Below, in pieces: positions 43,110-55,700 of a stretch of 64,000 nt of DNA. The stretch is taken from NCBI GenBank assembly GCA_026874595.1, contig CM049306.1, positions 79,636,142-79,700,141 on the forward strand, written 5' to 3'. Numbering within the stretch: the first letter of the stretch is position 1; each line of letters starts with the position of its first letter. A program made the position numbers and the translations under genes. Origin of the DNA: Sipunculus nudus (Eukaryota > Annelida > Sipuncula > Golfingiida > Sipunculidae). The notes under the pieces were generated by a model, which was not told the DNA's origin, did not search any database, and saw only the letters and a program-made list of their open reading frames with translations.

Positions 43110-44192
43110 ACCATATTTCTTAACACAAGAGCTTCAGCTTGGTTTTGCATCATGATGCATTTGAAACTACCCCAGACTGCTTTGTAATAATTATTACAGC
43201 CTAAATTTTCAAAATGTTTCGTTACACAATGCAAGGGGGACTTCGCTCCCTTGCCCTTCCCTCCTGTGTGCCCCCCCCCCATTCGTAAAACCTGTGTCAA
43301 CCTCTGCAATATATACCGTCAACGGTTCTCAAGTCGTATAAATTATGAAGAAACACAATATTCACAACTGCATGCGAAAAAAAATTAATTGAATCTTGAA
43401 ATTTAGTAGGATAATAATTTAATGGGATATAATCAATTTGTTGCTAGAACACTGAACCATGTACAGCAACAGTTCATTATAGTTGCAAGAATTTTACCCC
43501 CATAGCGAATCCCAAATAACAATTGTTAAATTGGCCTTGGAAGTTGTATCAAAGACAAATGGGATTCTGAGAAATATTTTTGTTCATTATCTATATATTA
43601 ATAGCGTAAGGCGATTTTAGTCATTCTCAATATCTCCTCTAATACCACCGTACGGATTGCCCTGATTTTCGACATACATATGCCCCGGGTTTATCCGAAG
43701 AGATTCCACCCATTTTTATTTTCAATATTTGCGTGTTACGTGCATAAATAATAATTTTAATATTTGCTCCCCCGCAGGCGCCTCTTTTTTTTTGTGTCTT
43801 CTGGCCCGGTCACACAATGGCCATAGAGTGTGTGATGTAGGGACAGTTTTACTCTGGGGGCCCTATCTGGGGTTTTCGTACATTCGTGGTCACCTGCCAG
43901 AAATAATCCCCCTTGGTGATCCCTTCTCAAAAGAAAACCGCGCGGGGATCGGGTCCATTGTGCACAAGGAGATCTCATGAGGAGAATGCTCAAAAGGGGG
44001 ATCTTTGAAAGAATCATAATTACCCGAATGGTATTGCAGGGGCGGAGAAAGGATAGAGGGAGGGGAGAGGGCTGTAACGAGGTGCGGATCCAGAAAATCG
44101 GGGGGGGGGGGGGGGTTCCGCTAATATTTCGTTGATCAATTATGAAAACTTATATAAACGTTCATTTTTACTACACTATGTATTTCAGTGTA

Positions 44193-44255
<63 letters not shown>

Positions 44256-44820
44256 CAATTATAAACCATGTTAATTACAGGAACACGAGGGTATGAGAGG
44301 TGGTAACCCCCTTCCATATGGGGGAAATTTTGAATACACCAAAGAGAACATTAGAGGGAGTCTTCACAAAAAAAATATGAGGATTTTCTGTCCCTCAGAA
44401 CCTGCATAATGTAGTGAATCTGTAGAAGGAATCAATATTTAATATTTATATTTCTTCAAACTTATGATATAAAAATTCAGTTGTTTTCAACTTGCAATGA
44501 GAAAGCGATAAAGTGCATCAACATTAATAATTTGTAAAATATTATCTCTTAAATGTTATGTTCGGGTGGAGATATAAGGAATGTTTAAGTCTGATGCTGA
44601 ATTTTGCATTATACTCTGGTCTGTAGTGTCGATAGCATTAACTTAAGAGAGCACACATCGTGAGTTCGAGTAAGAAACAAGGTCGACTCAAAGACAGAAC
44701 ACTTACACCAAATGTCGATCTTAGAGATCTTATGACGGTAACATTGTACAACCAAGACATTCAACCATGAATATTGTTGTTTATCCAATTATCATTAAAT
44801 AGTCCTGGGGCAAAAAACAA
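43110..44820. other. Intergenic, low-complexity and unassigned
   Basis: Contains a G run at 44100-44118 and a (TA)n tract at 44197-44252. Two overlapping opposite open frames of 83-86 codons near 43729-44017 have no recognisable similarity. No exon supported. Confidence 0.4.
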
Positions 44821-46975
44821 GCCCTATAAATTTCGAGCTTGCTGCACCCTCCGTCATAATTAGGTTTAATTCAATTTTCTTTTAAAGTGATTCATAGAGA
44901 TCATATTTTAAAACATTACCCCTCTGGTAAAGTGTCCTAAAGGCTTGAAATCGGCAATTTTATAAACGAAACCCGGTACATATTTTTTTGAAAATATATA
45001 TGGGTCAATTTCAAGGATTCACTCTACGAAATTGTTATATGGAGAAATGTTAACTGCTAAACGCAATCAGGGCTACGACTTTATTATACGACAACGAATT
45101 ATGATGAGCTGAATCAATTTAAATAAATTTCGAAACTCTATTTCAAATGTTTAACCTTCAAATTTTAAACTAAAAGTTTAAAACTAATAAAAGGGTATAT
45201 ACTTTTAAAACCTTGCTCACATTTGGGATATAAAGAGAAAAGATTAGTCCTAATCATCAATTTGATGAGCCAAATGGAATAAAAATGTTATTTCTGTCAT
45301 TACGCGTATTTCAAGCCTGGGGAGGGGGATAACGGGAGATAACAAATAGTCTAAGTTCGGCAAACAAAAAAATATCCAGCAATGTGTAATTGTCATTAAA
45401 TTGGAAATATTACAGGATTTTCTCCATCTGCATCTGTCTCAATCAATCGCCATTCATACTGACCAACTTGGCTTACAAAACTAATAAAAATCATTAATAT
45501 CTTGAAATATCTGACAACGTTTAGATTTATCAGGTTAGATATTTGCAGTATTTTATACATATTAGGTATAGCAGTCTACAATCCAAGGCTCAATATGATA
45601 CTGAAAAAAAAAGCAAAACTATATTGATTACAATTAAGAGTTCTGTCCCAGTCTCGCGGAATACTCATTGCTCGGTAAAAATAGATAAACTCTTTGCCAG
45701 GTCCTATAGGAGTTTTCAAAGAAATATAAACAAACAGTGTTTTAAATAAAAATTTGAATGACTGAGCAAAAAATGCCAATCTTTCGGACGAATATAAAAT
45801 TTAATTTAAATGTTTTAATTTCAAAAATATGATTAGCATCTCTACTATGGTATTTATTATGTTTAACTTATAACAATGTATGCAAATGCTAATATTCAGA
45901 ATTGTTTTAAGAAACTAATAACAAAAAATAAGTGGTTTAATCCAAAAAAAAAAAAAAAAAAAAAAAAAACGGTATCCCCAGTTTGGTTGTCCTTTTTTCA
46001 AATTTATTTTTCAAACTTTGGTTCCGGATGATTTAGGCGATAACTTTTGAAGTAAGTGCCATTTTTCTCAAGTAATGCCTGGGTCACAAAACTTTAAAAA
46101 AAATCATATTTACATCCTAAATGTATGCATATAGTTATAATTCTATGTGTGGAAACAGTTATATCCCTGGATTTGTCAATCCATTTTATATTTTTTACTG
46201 CATCTGCAGGGATATTTTTTGCCTTTAAGACTTTAACATTCTGTTTTTTTTTATATTTCATTTAAAAATTTATATTGAAACTACAAATTTAATATTGTAA
46301 CTCATTTCAGTCGAATAAAAGAAACACAACGTATTGCCCCATGCCATTTACATGAAATGTAAACATCAAAGTTTTACTCTGCCACAAAACCTAATGTATA
46401 CTCTAATTATAAACAAATGTTCACTTATTTAATTACTTAAACTAGCTGGAAATTGTAAAATTTCAGGCTTGAAATACGCTGAATGAAAAAAGTTACAGTT
46501 TTATTCCATTTGGCTCATCAAATGGATGATTAGGACTAATCTTGCCTCTTTATATAGCACAAATAACAGTTAGTTTTTAAAATAATATGCCTTTTGATAT
46601 TTCAAACTATCAAATAAAAAATTGAAAGTTAAAAATTGAAAATACAGTTTTAAAAATAATTTAAATGGATTCAGCTCATCAAAATTAGGTAAACTGGGAG
46701 CTCTGAATGAAGAAAGCTGTAAATATGTCTCCATGTAACAATTTCGTAGAGTGAACCCTTGGAATTAAACCCACATATTTTCAGTTAGTTATGTACCGAG
46801 ATTAGTTTATGAAATTGGCGCTTTCAAGCCTTTTGGACACTTCCCAGAGGGGTAATATTTTGATATATGATCTCCGTAAATCACTTCAACAGAAAATGGC
46901 ATCAAACCTATTAATGACGAGGGATGCAGCAAAACTTAAAATTTCAAGATTGGCTTGAATTTAAAGGCTTGTCCA
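44820..46975. mobile_element. 2.1-kb element with ~480-bp imperfect inverted repeats
   Basis: The left arm (44820-45320) and right arm (46490-46975) are inverse copies. Shared phrases include ATTACCCCTCTGG, AAAGGCTTGAAA, TTCACTCTACGAAATTGTTA, TGATGAGCTGAATC and ATTAGTCCTAATCATC (left) with their inverses on the right. The 1.17-kb centre is AT-rich with an A run at 45949-45969 and no long frame. Confidence 0.85.
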
Positions 46976-48690
46976 CAGGCGATTTCCTGTTTACCTTAAT
47001 GAAACCGTTGTGTCGTCCGACTTTGTTATAGGACAGTGCACAAACAACTTTTAAAATTATTTTTTATTTGTATCGCCCAGATAATATTGTAATAAAAGAT
47101 TGTGGGGTTTTCAATATAATCCAAGGCAAATGAAGTACCGTCACAACAGGTACGTATAGCCATTTCATTGCTGCATGGCTACACAAAGAAAATGTGGAAC
47201 TTCTGTTTTCAATCAGGCCTGTTGCTACAGGTCCGGTCCCGGACACCGATCACACAGGGACAGATCACACAAAGTTCGGGTACTTTCAATGGGCATGCGC
47301 ACTGACACTGCCGGACACATCTGTAGGGGAGCTATTTCTCCGGCACCGACTGACGGATCTACCAGAGCAGTTGCTATTGGTCCGGCATAAGTGTATCAAA
47401 TATATATTTCATTTAATTTTAATTCTATCACTACATGATGGGACAAAAATCAACAGCTGGATTTTATATTGATGTATGAACTGGCGGTTAAACAAGTTTA
47501 AATTATATATATTCACAGGTTACTGTTTAAACAAAATAACTTATATAAATACATATGTTTATTGTTATGCATTTGAGCTGAACATATAACTTTGTAATTA
47601 AGATATAATTACTCCTGGTTTAACATGTTAAGAAAAAAATAAATAAGATGCTTTATAAATTTCCATTTGCATGAAGGCCTGTAAGTTATATCCACGAACT
47701 GATTAGAGTATTAATTAAGCTAGATATATCATATTGATATGTATATATGCATATATAACTTTCAACAAACTGCTCACGTTGGGACCGGAAATGGTATGGA
47801 TCTTTAGCTATGGGGCATGCATGCCGGGTCCGGAGCTCTCTGTTCAATTATTGTGTAAGCGCGATTACTTCGATTGCAAAAAAATGCACATATATCAATG
47901 TTGTCATACAAACTGAGATTATATCTTGTGTAAATCCCCCTTTGATAATCGAGAAAAATACCATATCCAGGCGATACTTGATATATGAATTAATTCCTTC
48001 CCTTTATAAGTTGAGCCAAATCTATTACAAGCAAAGAATCATGTAATTTATTCAGGTTGCATTGTGTGCTTGTTGGAGCATGCACATGCACATGCAGGTT
48101 GTTCATTTAGTTTATATCCATGTATTTGTAACATGTTGGGCCAGGCTAAACTAATCCATGCAAACACATTCAACAAGGATAGTCAGACGTTTTGCATAAG
48201 GCATTAGCCTATGCAACTCTATATAGTTACCTTTCATATACAAACACATTAAGTTACGTACGTGATCGAATTTTCTGTTTGTCAACATTGGCGCCAGAGC
48301 GTTTACTAACGGCCAGTAGATGAATAAGCATAATCATCAGTCACAGAGGCATAGGACTAACAGGCCTGTTAAGATTTCTAAACAGCAATTACCTTGAGTT
48401 CATTTATGTATGCGCGGAGTAAACCAGAAATCACATCAATTCTATACAGAAATTAAGGGTAGGCAAATGAATGGCTTTAATCACAATAATGAATATATAC
48501 ATATGTATAAATTATAATTGTTTTTGACATCGATCATTGAGCTTGTGTTTCTACGAGGATGATAAGAGAGTCTTTCACGGGGCGACTTTTAGCCGCTTAT
48601 ACCGCGGGCTTCTGATCAATATTTATTGTTTGTTGAAAATCTTATAGAAATTAATTGAATTTACCCTTTATTTACATGTATACTTAATTT

Positions 48691-48758
<68 letters not shown>

Positions 48759-49648
48759 CCTAAGCGTGTTTGTAGGCCTATATGTATATAGGGCCTAGGC
48801 TACATGTAATTACTTTTATACATACAATTAGCTAGGGGCCTACTTGTATATTTGTTCACATAAATACATGTTGTAACATATTTTTAATCTAGACATTCTT
48901 CATCAAGCAATATTCTACCAGCACTGTTTTATCTAATGTAGACCTACGCTTACCAGAATTAATTTTTATTAAATATACAAATAAAATATCTATTACAAAC
49001 GTACGTTCTTGACACTCCACCGCGATTAAAAATCGGTCACGTCGCTGAGCCGAATTATGGAAAATTTTAAGCAAATGCAAAATATACTAGTAGGCCAACT
49101 TATTTCTTTTATTGTCGCTAGCCGCCCGCGCCAGTGTGTTTTGACCTTCCGCCCATGACTAGAACACGCCATGCTGCTGCACCATATTCCTGCAGTCATA
49201 ACCCATTGAAAAAAGTCCAAGGGGTATACACCACAACATTAATGACTATCCGCTCACCGCACCAACATCCTATATTCTCCACCATGTATTACGCAGTGGA
49301 GTGGTACCACTTCTACCCCTTCTACCTCATACAACTGGAGAAATTATTCCCGGGCTGCCCGCTTGTGAATAATTCACACGAGCCATGTTACGGATAGATA
49401 GGGTACTATTGTTCGTGGGTACGCCCGGGAAGCTTCCAGAAAATGCTTCACCAAACTTTATATTTACAATTACTTAAATAAAAATTAGCTCCATTTCTTA
49501 CATGATTTCATACTTATTTTCCACAGCCACAGAATATACAGAAATATCACTACGACTGACGGTTACTGTAGGCCTAGAATTTGTTAACAACCATGCATCA
49601 TTGCATGAGATCTGTTTTTATCGAGTGTTGAGGGTGAAGGACGCAAGC
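46976..49648. other. Region upstream of PRADC1
   Basis: Contains a GC-richer patch (47190-47395) with GTTGCTACAGGTCCGG and GTTGCTATTGGTCCGG as direct repeats, and a TG/TA/GA microsatellite at 48693-48756. An 87-codon plus-strand frame at 49134-49397 ends 250 bp before the PRADC1 ATG and has no recognisable similarity. The PRADC1 promoter should be near 49400-49640, but no core element is clear. Confidence 0.45.
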
Positions 49649-49724
49649 ATGGGGCCTGACGTGTTATTATTTGTCAGCTTCAAAGTTCTGTTTTTCCTTA
49701 TCCCCGCGGTGTTTGGTGGAAGAG
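49649..49724 (+). CDS. PRADC1: PRADC1 exon 1, signal peptide
   Basis: Encodes MGPDVLLFVSFKVLFFLIPA then VFGGR, with donor G|gtgaga. The frame stays open upstream to an earlier ATG at 49502. I chose the 49649 ATG because it puts the hydrophobic core directly after a short N-region. It joins exon 2 in phase 1. Confidence 0.85.
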
Positions 49725-52700
49725 GTGAGATAGATGCCAGCATATGATGACTATTCATAAACAGTAAAATACACATTGGTGAACAAACATGTTGTGCTCT
49801 GGTTAAAGCCATGAAGTGTAGTTTATAACTCTTTCCAAAATACATATTCACATCGTTCGGTTGTAAGGTATCTTCGTTTACACTTCCCAGTTCACCTTTT
49901 CGTGCCAAATTTCACCACAGCTGTCATCATCAGTATGACTGTAACTTTTAGTCTGTAACAAGGTGGTGTTAACAGGTTACTGTGGTGTAACTTGTAAGGC
50001 TGATAGTGGATACTGAGCAGGACTGCTTGCTAGTATCTTAAACCAGTGTAAATATGTCCAAGATGATGATCATGCATTACATTCAGCTATGAACTGACTC
50101 TTTATCATTTTCTTATTTTATAGTCTTCAGCGTCATGATTTGTATGAATTGTTCAAATTTTAAATACATTGTCATTTGCATTGCCAGTTGTTCAGTATGT
50201 ACCAACAGTTATTACCATGATTATTTTATTTTATATATAGCTTTATCATCAGTTTTTTTTTATTAACTGTTTAACAGTTAAGGTAATTATAAGTTCTATC
50301 TGTAATATGTATGCCAGGAAAGGCAACCACTCCAGCTACTGTTGAATGGACATAGTCTTAATGAATATGGTTTCAAAACTTGTGTTAAAACTTGTAAAAA
50401 TAACTTGGCACAGTGCGTGCTATATGTTTCCAGATTTCATGTATTAATTCACACGGTTTTAGCGATCACTTTGTCCGTCGTCCGTCTGTCTGTCTGTCCG
50501 TCTGTCCGTTAACCTGGCACAAATCGTAACAGCCAGACTTACAATCTTGTAACTTGAAATTCTGAGAGGTCGATGAAAAATCTCCTTGGAAACCAGAAAT
50601 TAGGTCTCTGTTACCCATATCCTTCGAGCTATTGGGCCCCAAAGTACCCCCTAGAATAGTAAAAAATTTCATACAAAAACTTCAAATCTCGTTAACTACA
50701 TCACTGATGGTCATGATTTTTGGCATACATATTGATCATGAGATGTTCCATCAGTTCCTGCAGACTGGTGGCGCCACCTGTATTTTTCGATTTTTTACGA
50801 ATTTTTTTCTCTATTTTTGAGACCTTTAAAAATGTGAACATCTGTTAACAGGGCACAAATCGTGAAGACTGGACCTAGAATCTTCATTTGTTGACACAGT
50901 GAGAGACCTATGAAAAGTCTCCATGGAAACCAGAAATTAGGTCTCCGTTACCCATATCCTTTGAGCTATGGGGCCCCAAAGTACCCCCCCCCCAGAATTG
51001 TCAAAAATTTCATAAAAAAACTTCAAAATCTCATTAACTACATCACTGATGGTCATAATTTTTGGCATACATATTGATCATTAGATGTATCAGTTTCTGC
51101 AGACTGGTGGCGCCACCTATATTTTTCCATATTTTACGAATTGTTTTCTCTATTTTTAGACCTTTAAAAATGTGAACATCTGTTAACAGGGCACAAATCA
51201 TAAAGACTGGATCTAGAATCTTCATTCTTGACACACAGGGAGACCCATGAAAAGTCTCCATGGAAACCTGAAATTAGGTCTCTGTTACCCATATCCTTTG
51301 AGCTTTGGGGCTCCCAATTACCCCCCAGAATAATGGAAAATTTGATAAAAAAAACTGCAACATCTCAATAACTACAACACTGATGGTCATGACTTTGGGC
51401 TTACATATTGATCAAGAGGTGTTCCATCAGTTCTTGCAGTCTGGTGGCACCACCTGTATTTTTTCAAATTTTTATAATTTTTTTTTCTCTGTTTATGAGA
51501 CCTTTAAGGATGTAGTTATCTGTCAACAGGGTACAAATCTTAACGACTGAACCTAGAATCTTCATTCTTGACACACGGGGAGACTCATGAAAAGTCTCCA
51601 TGGAAACCAGAAATTAGGTCTCCGTTACCCATATCCTTTGCGCTATGGGGCCCCAAAGTACCCCCCAGAATTGTCAAAAATTTCATAAAAAAACTTCAAA
51701 ATCTCATTAACTACATCACTGATGGTCATAATTTTTGGCATATATATTGATCATTAGATGTTTCATCAGTTCCTGCAGACTAGTGGTGCCACCTATATTT
51801 TTTTATATTTTACGAATTGTTTTCTCTATTTTTAGACCTTTAAAAAATGTGAACATCTGTTAACAGGGGACAAATTGTAAAGATTTGACCTAGAATCTTC
51901 ATTCTTGACACACAGGGAGACCCATGAAAAGTCTCCATGGAAACCTGAAATTAGGTCTCTGTTACCCATATCCTTTGAGCTGTGGGGCTCCCAATTATCC
52001 CCCAGAATAATGGAAAATTTGATAAAAAAAAACTGCAACATCTCATTAACTACAACACTGATGGTCATGATTTTTGGCATACATATTGATCAAGAGGTGT
52101 TCCATCAGTTCCTGCAGTCTGGTGGCACCACCTTTATTTTTCAAATTTTTATAATTTTTTTCTCTATTTATGAGACCTTTAAGGATGTAGTTATCTGTCA
52201 ACAGGGTACAAATCTTAATGACTGAACCTAGAATCTTCATTCTTGACACACGGGGAGACCCATGAAAAGTCTTCATGGAAACCTGAAATTAGGTCTTTGT
52301 TACCCATATCCTTTGAGCAATGGCACTCCAAAGTACAGCTCAGAATAATAGAAAATTTGATACAAAAGCTGAAGTATCTGAAGAACTAATGCAGAGACCA
52401 CCATAATTGTTTGCATGGATATTGATCATGGAATGTTTCATCAGTTTCTGCAGACTGATGGCACCACATATATTTGTTCGGGTTTTTTTAAGAATTTTTT
52501 TCTCTACTTTTGCAACCTTAAAAGATATAAACATCTGTTTACAGGGCACAAATTGTATAAACTGGACCTAGAATCTTCATTCTTGACACACAGGGAGATC
52601 CATGAAAAGTCTTCATGGAAAATGAAATTAGGTCTCTGTTACCCATATCCTTAAAGCTATAGGACTCCGAAGTATCCCTAAGAATAATGAAAAATTTTAC

Positions 52701-55700
52701 ACAAAACACTGCAGTATCTCAATAACTACAACACTGATGGTCATGATTTTGATGGTCATACATATTGATCATGAGGTGTTCCATCAGTTTCTGCAGACTG
52801 GGTGCACCACCTCTATTTTTTCAAATTTATACAAATTTTTTTGTCTATTTTTGAGACCTTTAAAGCTGTGGTTATCTGTCAACAGGGTACAAATTATAAC
52901 AACTGGACCTAGAATCTGCATTCTTGTCATGCAAGGAGGCCCATGAAAAGTGTCTGTGGAAACCTGAAATTAGGTCTCTGTTTCCCATATCCTTCAAGCT
53001 ATAGGACTCCGAAGTATCCCTCAGAATAATGAACAATTTGATACAAAAGCTGAAGTATCTGAACAACTAATGCAGAGATCACCATGATTCTTTGGATGGA
53101 TATTGTTTATGGAGTGTTTCATCAGTTTCTGCAGACTGGTGGTTCCACCTATATTTTATTCAATTTTTCGAATTTTTTTCTCTATTTTTGAGACCTTTAA
53201 GGATGCTGTCATCTGTTTACATGGCACAAGTTGTAACTACTAATGCAGAGATCACCATGATTCTTTGCATGCATATTGACCATTAAGTCTTTTTATTAGT
53301 TTCTGCAGACTGGTGGAGCCACTTGTATTTTTTACGCATTTTTTCTCTATTTTTGAGATATATAAATACAGACACAATTTTGGCCTGTTGGTTAATCTGT
53401 TTGATGCTTCAGTTGAATGGGTATATACTACCATTCAAATGATAAAATTTCCTTTTGCGAATCTCTTCCCAGTCAGCTGAGCGTCATGACCCATGGGTCA
53501 CTTGTTAGAGTGATAATTTCAGTTTGTGTCTTGCCTTATAAAATTTTAATTACAGTTTTAAGCACAGCTAAATGTTACATTTGAGATATCATTTGCACCA
53601 CATTTGTGTACCATTTGTATGGAATGTAACACATAAGTGAAAGTCTTCTTCATATAAAAAAAGTTTGATTAAAAACCGAATTCTTTGAAACCCTCATGAT
53701 TGAGGAACCTTATTATTAACATTATGCTGTCATTATTTTCCAGATGTTAAGCTCTACACCATGCCCCTCTTTTATGATGAAAACCATTATTTTGAGATAA
53801 TAGAACCTGAGGAACTACATTACCTTTACCGAGTACGCATGGCAAAAGACTTTGGCACTGCTTTAGTAAGTATACAGAAATAACAACATACTTTAACACA
53901 GAGCTTGCCTTTGTTTCCAAACTTTAAAGGGACATAACCAGGAGCAATATTATTCCTATTCTTTCTCACTATCAGTTTAGTTTTGCTTTATACAAACATT
54001 TCCCAGCAAAACCATTCCAGCACAGTCTCATTTCCATGCATTCGACTGTTTAACACCTTGTTATAGCTCTGCATGTTGGTTAAAACACAGTCTGTTTACC
54101 ATAACAAGGCCGAGTGACCGGAGGTCCAATTAAGAGGGGCAACATGCGGTGTTTCAGCCAGCAGGAACATGTATTACATTTCTTAGCCAAGTCAGTCGGG
54201 GCATCTCCTGATTGGTAGGTGTTATGGCTCCGCACAGCACACGGCCTGATGCACTGTATTTATTTTGACACCTGGGATCATGTCCGGTACACTGTTTCAA
54301 CAATCGTTTACAGGAGTAAGCAAATGGTTTCAAGGCAATATTTTGGCAGACAGCAATTTTTTTTAAAGGGAAGAAGCTATTTTTCTTTGTTAACTCAGCA
54401 TGCTTTATAGGTGATTGGGGCCCCCTTTAAAAGTAATATTTTTTTTATAAAAAATGGCACAATAGTTAATCTGAAGTTGGTGGCTAGATTAAAACATTTA
54501 TAGAAGTGACACTTTACTTTGAAACACCCTTCACCCATTAAAATAAGTGACTTTACTTTTCTATGATTTATGTGGACATCAACTCTCAACTACATGTTTT
54601 GAATAATCATTTTCAACCAGTGTTACTCTCAGCTAATAAAATGTTGCAACTGTTTATGTGTGGAAATTTTTGGTGTGTCTGATTGTTTCTTGTTTGTTTT
54701 CCCACTGTTGAACCAAAGCAATAACCTCTAATCCATAAGGAAAATGCCTGCATTTCACTCGGTAAATTAAATTAATTATCTAAGATGCTGGTCAATCTGG
54801 CAGACGTGTCTCTTAGGCCAAAAAAAAAAAGGTATGGTTCTCCGGCACCGCCTACATTAATTTTAAATCCCACATCAAAAATTTTTATTTTGAGTTTCAT
54901 CTTTTAAGAAGATCAAATAATACAATTTTTATAAGTTAATTTGTATTATTTTTATCTGTTTAGCAAATAAATTCTGTTATTTTCATGCTTTTTGCTGATC
55001 ATATAACATTTTTATCAGAACATACAAGAAATGTAAAAAATAAAATATTGCCCGCCTGCACTGGTTTCTGAAAAAAAGCCAGAACCTTACCTTTTTATTT
55101 TGGCCTTACCTACTGTCAGAGATATTTGTCATTTGCACAATGTTTCAAGATGTTTGGCTGTAATGTTATATTAAAAGGTTTAAAACATAATTTTATGACT
55201 CAAGTAAACATATAATTCAATGCAGACCAGATAACCTTAATGAACATAATCTGAGAAGTCATAAATAAAAATGAAATAGAACTGTATCAGATGTATTTTT
55301 CCAAATTTTTCTCCCTTATTTTTCTCCCTTATGTTACTTGCAACAAAATCTTGTGAGAGAAAAGTGTTTTTACATAAACTATTCCTGATCAGGTGAATCT
55401 AAGTAATATTGTGGCATATAAGTATTATCATACCTTAAAAGCTAATAATATATATATATTTTTACTTCATATGTTTTAATTTACTGTGTTTCAGAACAGA
55501 ACACTGATTGATATACATTTAATACCTGTTCAACCAAGCCATGGGTGTGGAAGCATCAGTAATCATCAATCACTGAAAAATTCTATAGCGTTCATAGCCA
55601 GAGGGTAGGTAGTGATTTATCTTGTAAGGCAGTTACAGTGTGTAAAATAATTACAGTCATTTTCTTACCATTTGAGCTCCAGATCAGCCTTAAGCACCTA

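Noticed and set aside
43729-44017. Two opposite 83-86-codon frames
   Set aside because: They overlap on both strands, with no similarity or splice context; taken as chance in a GC-richer patch.
49134-49397. 87-codon frame just before PRADC1
   Set aside because: No recognisable domain and no connection in frame to PRADC1; may be 5' UTR or upstream sequence.
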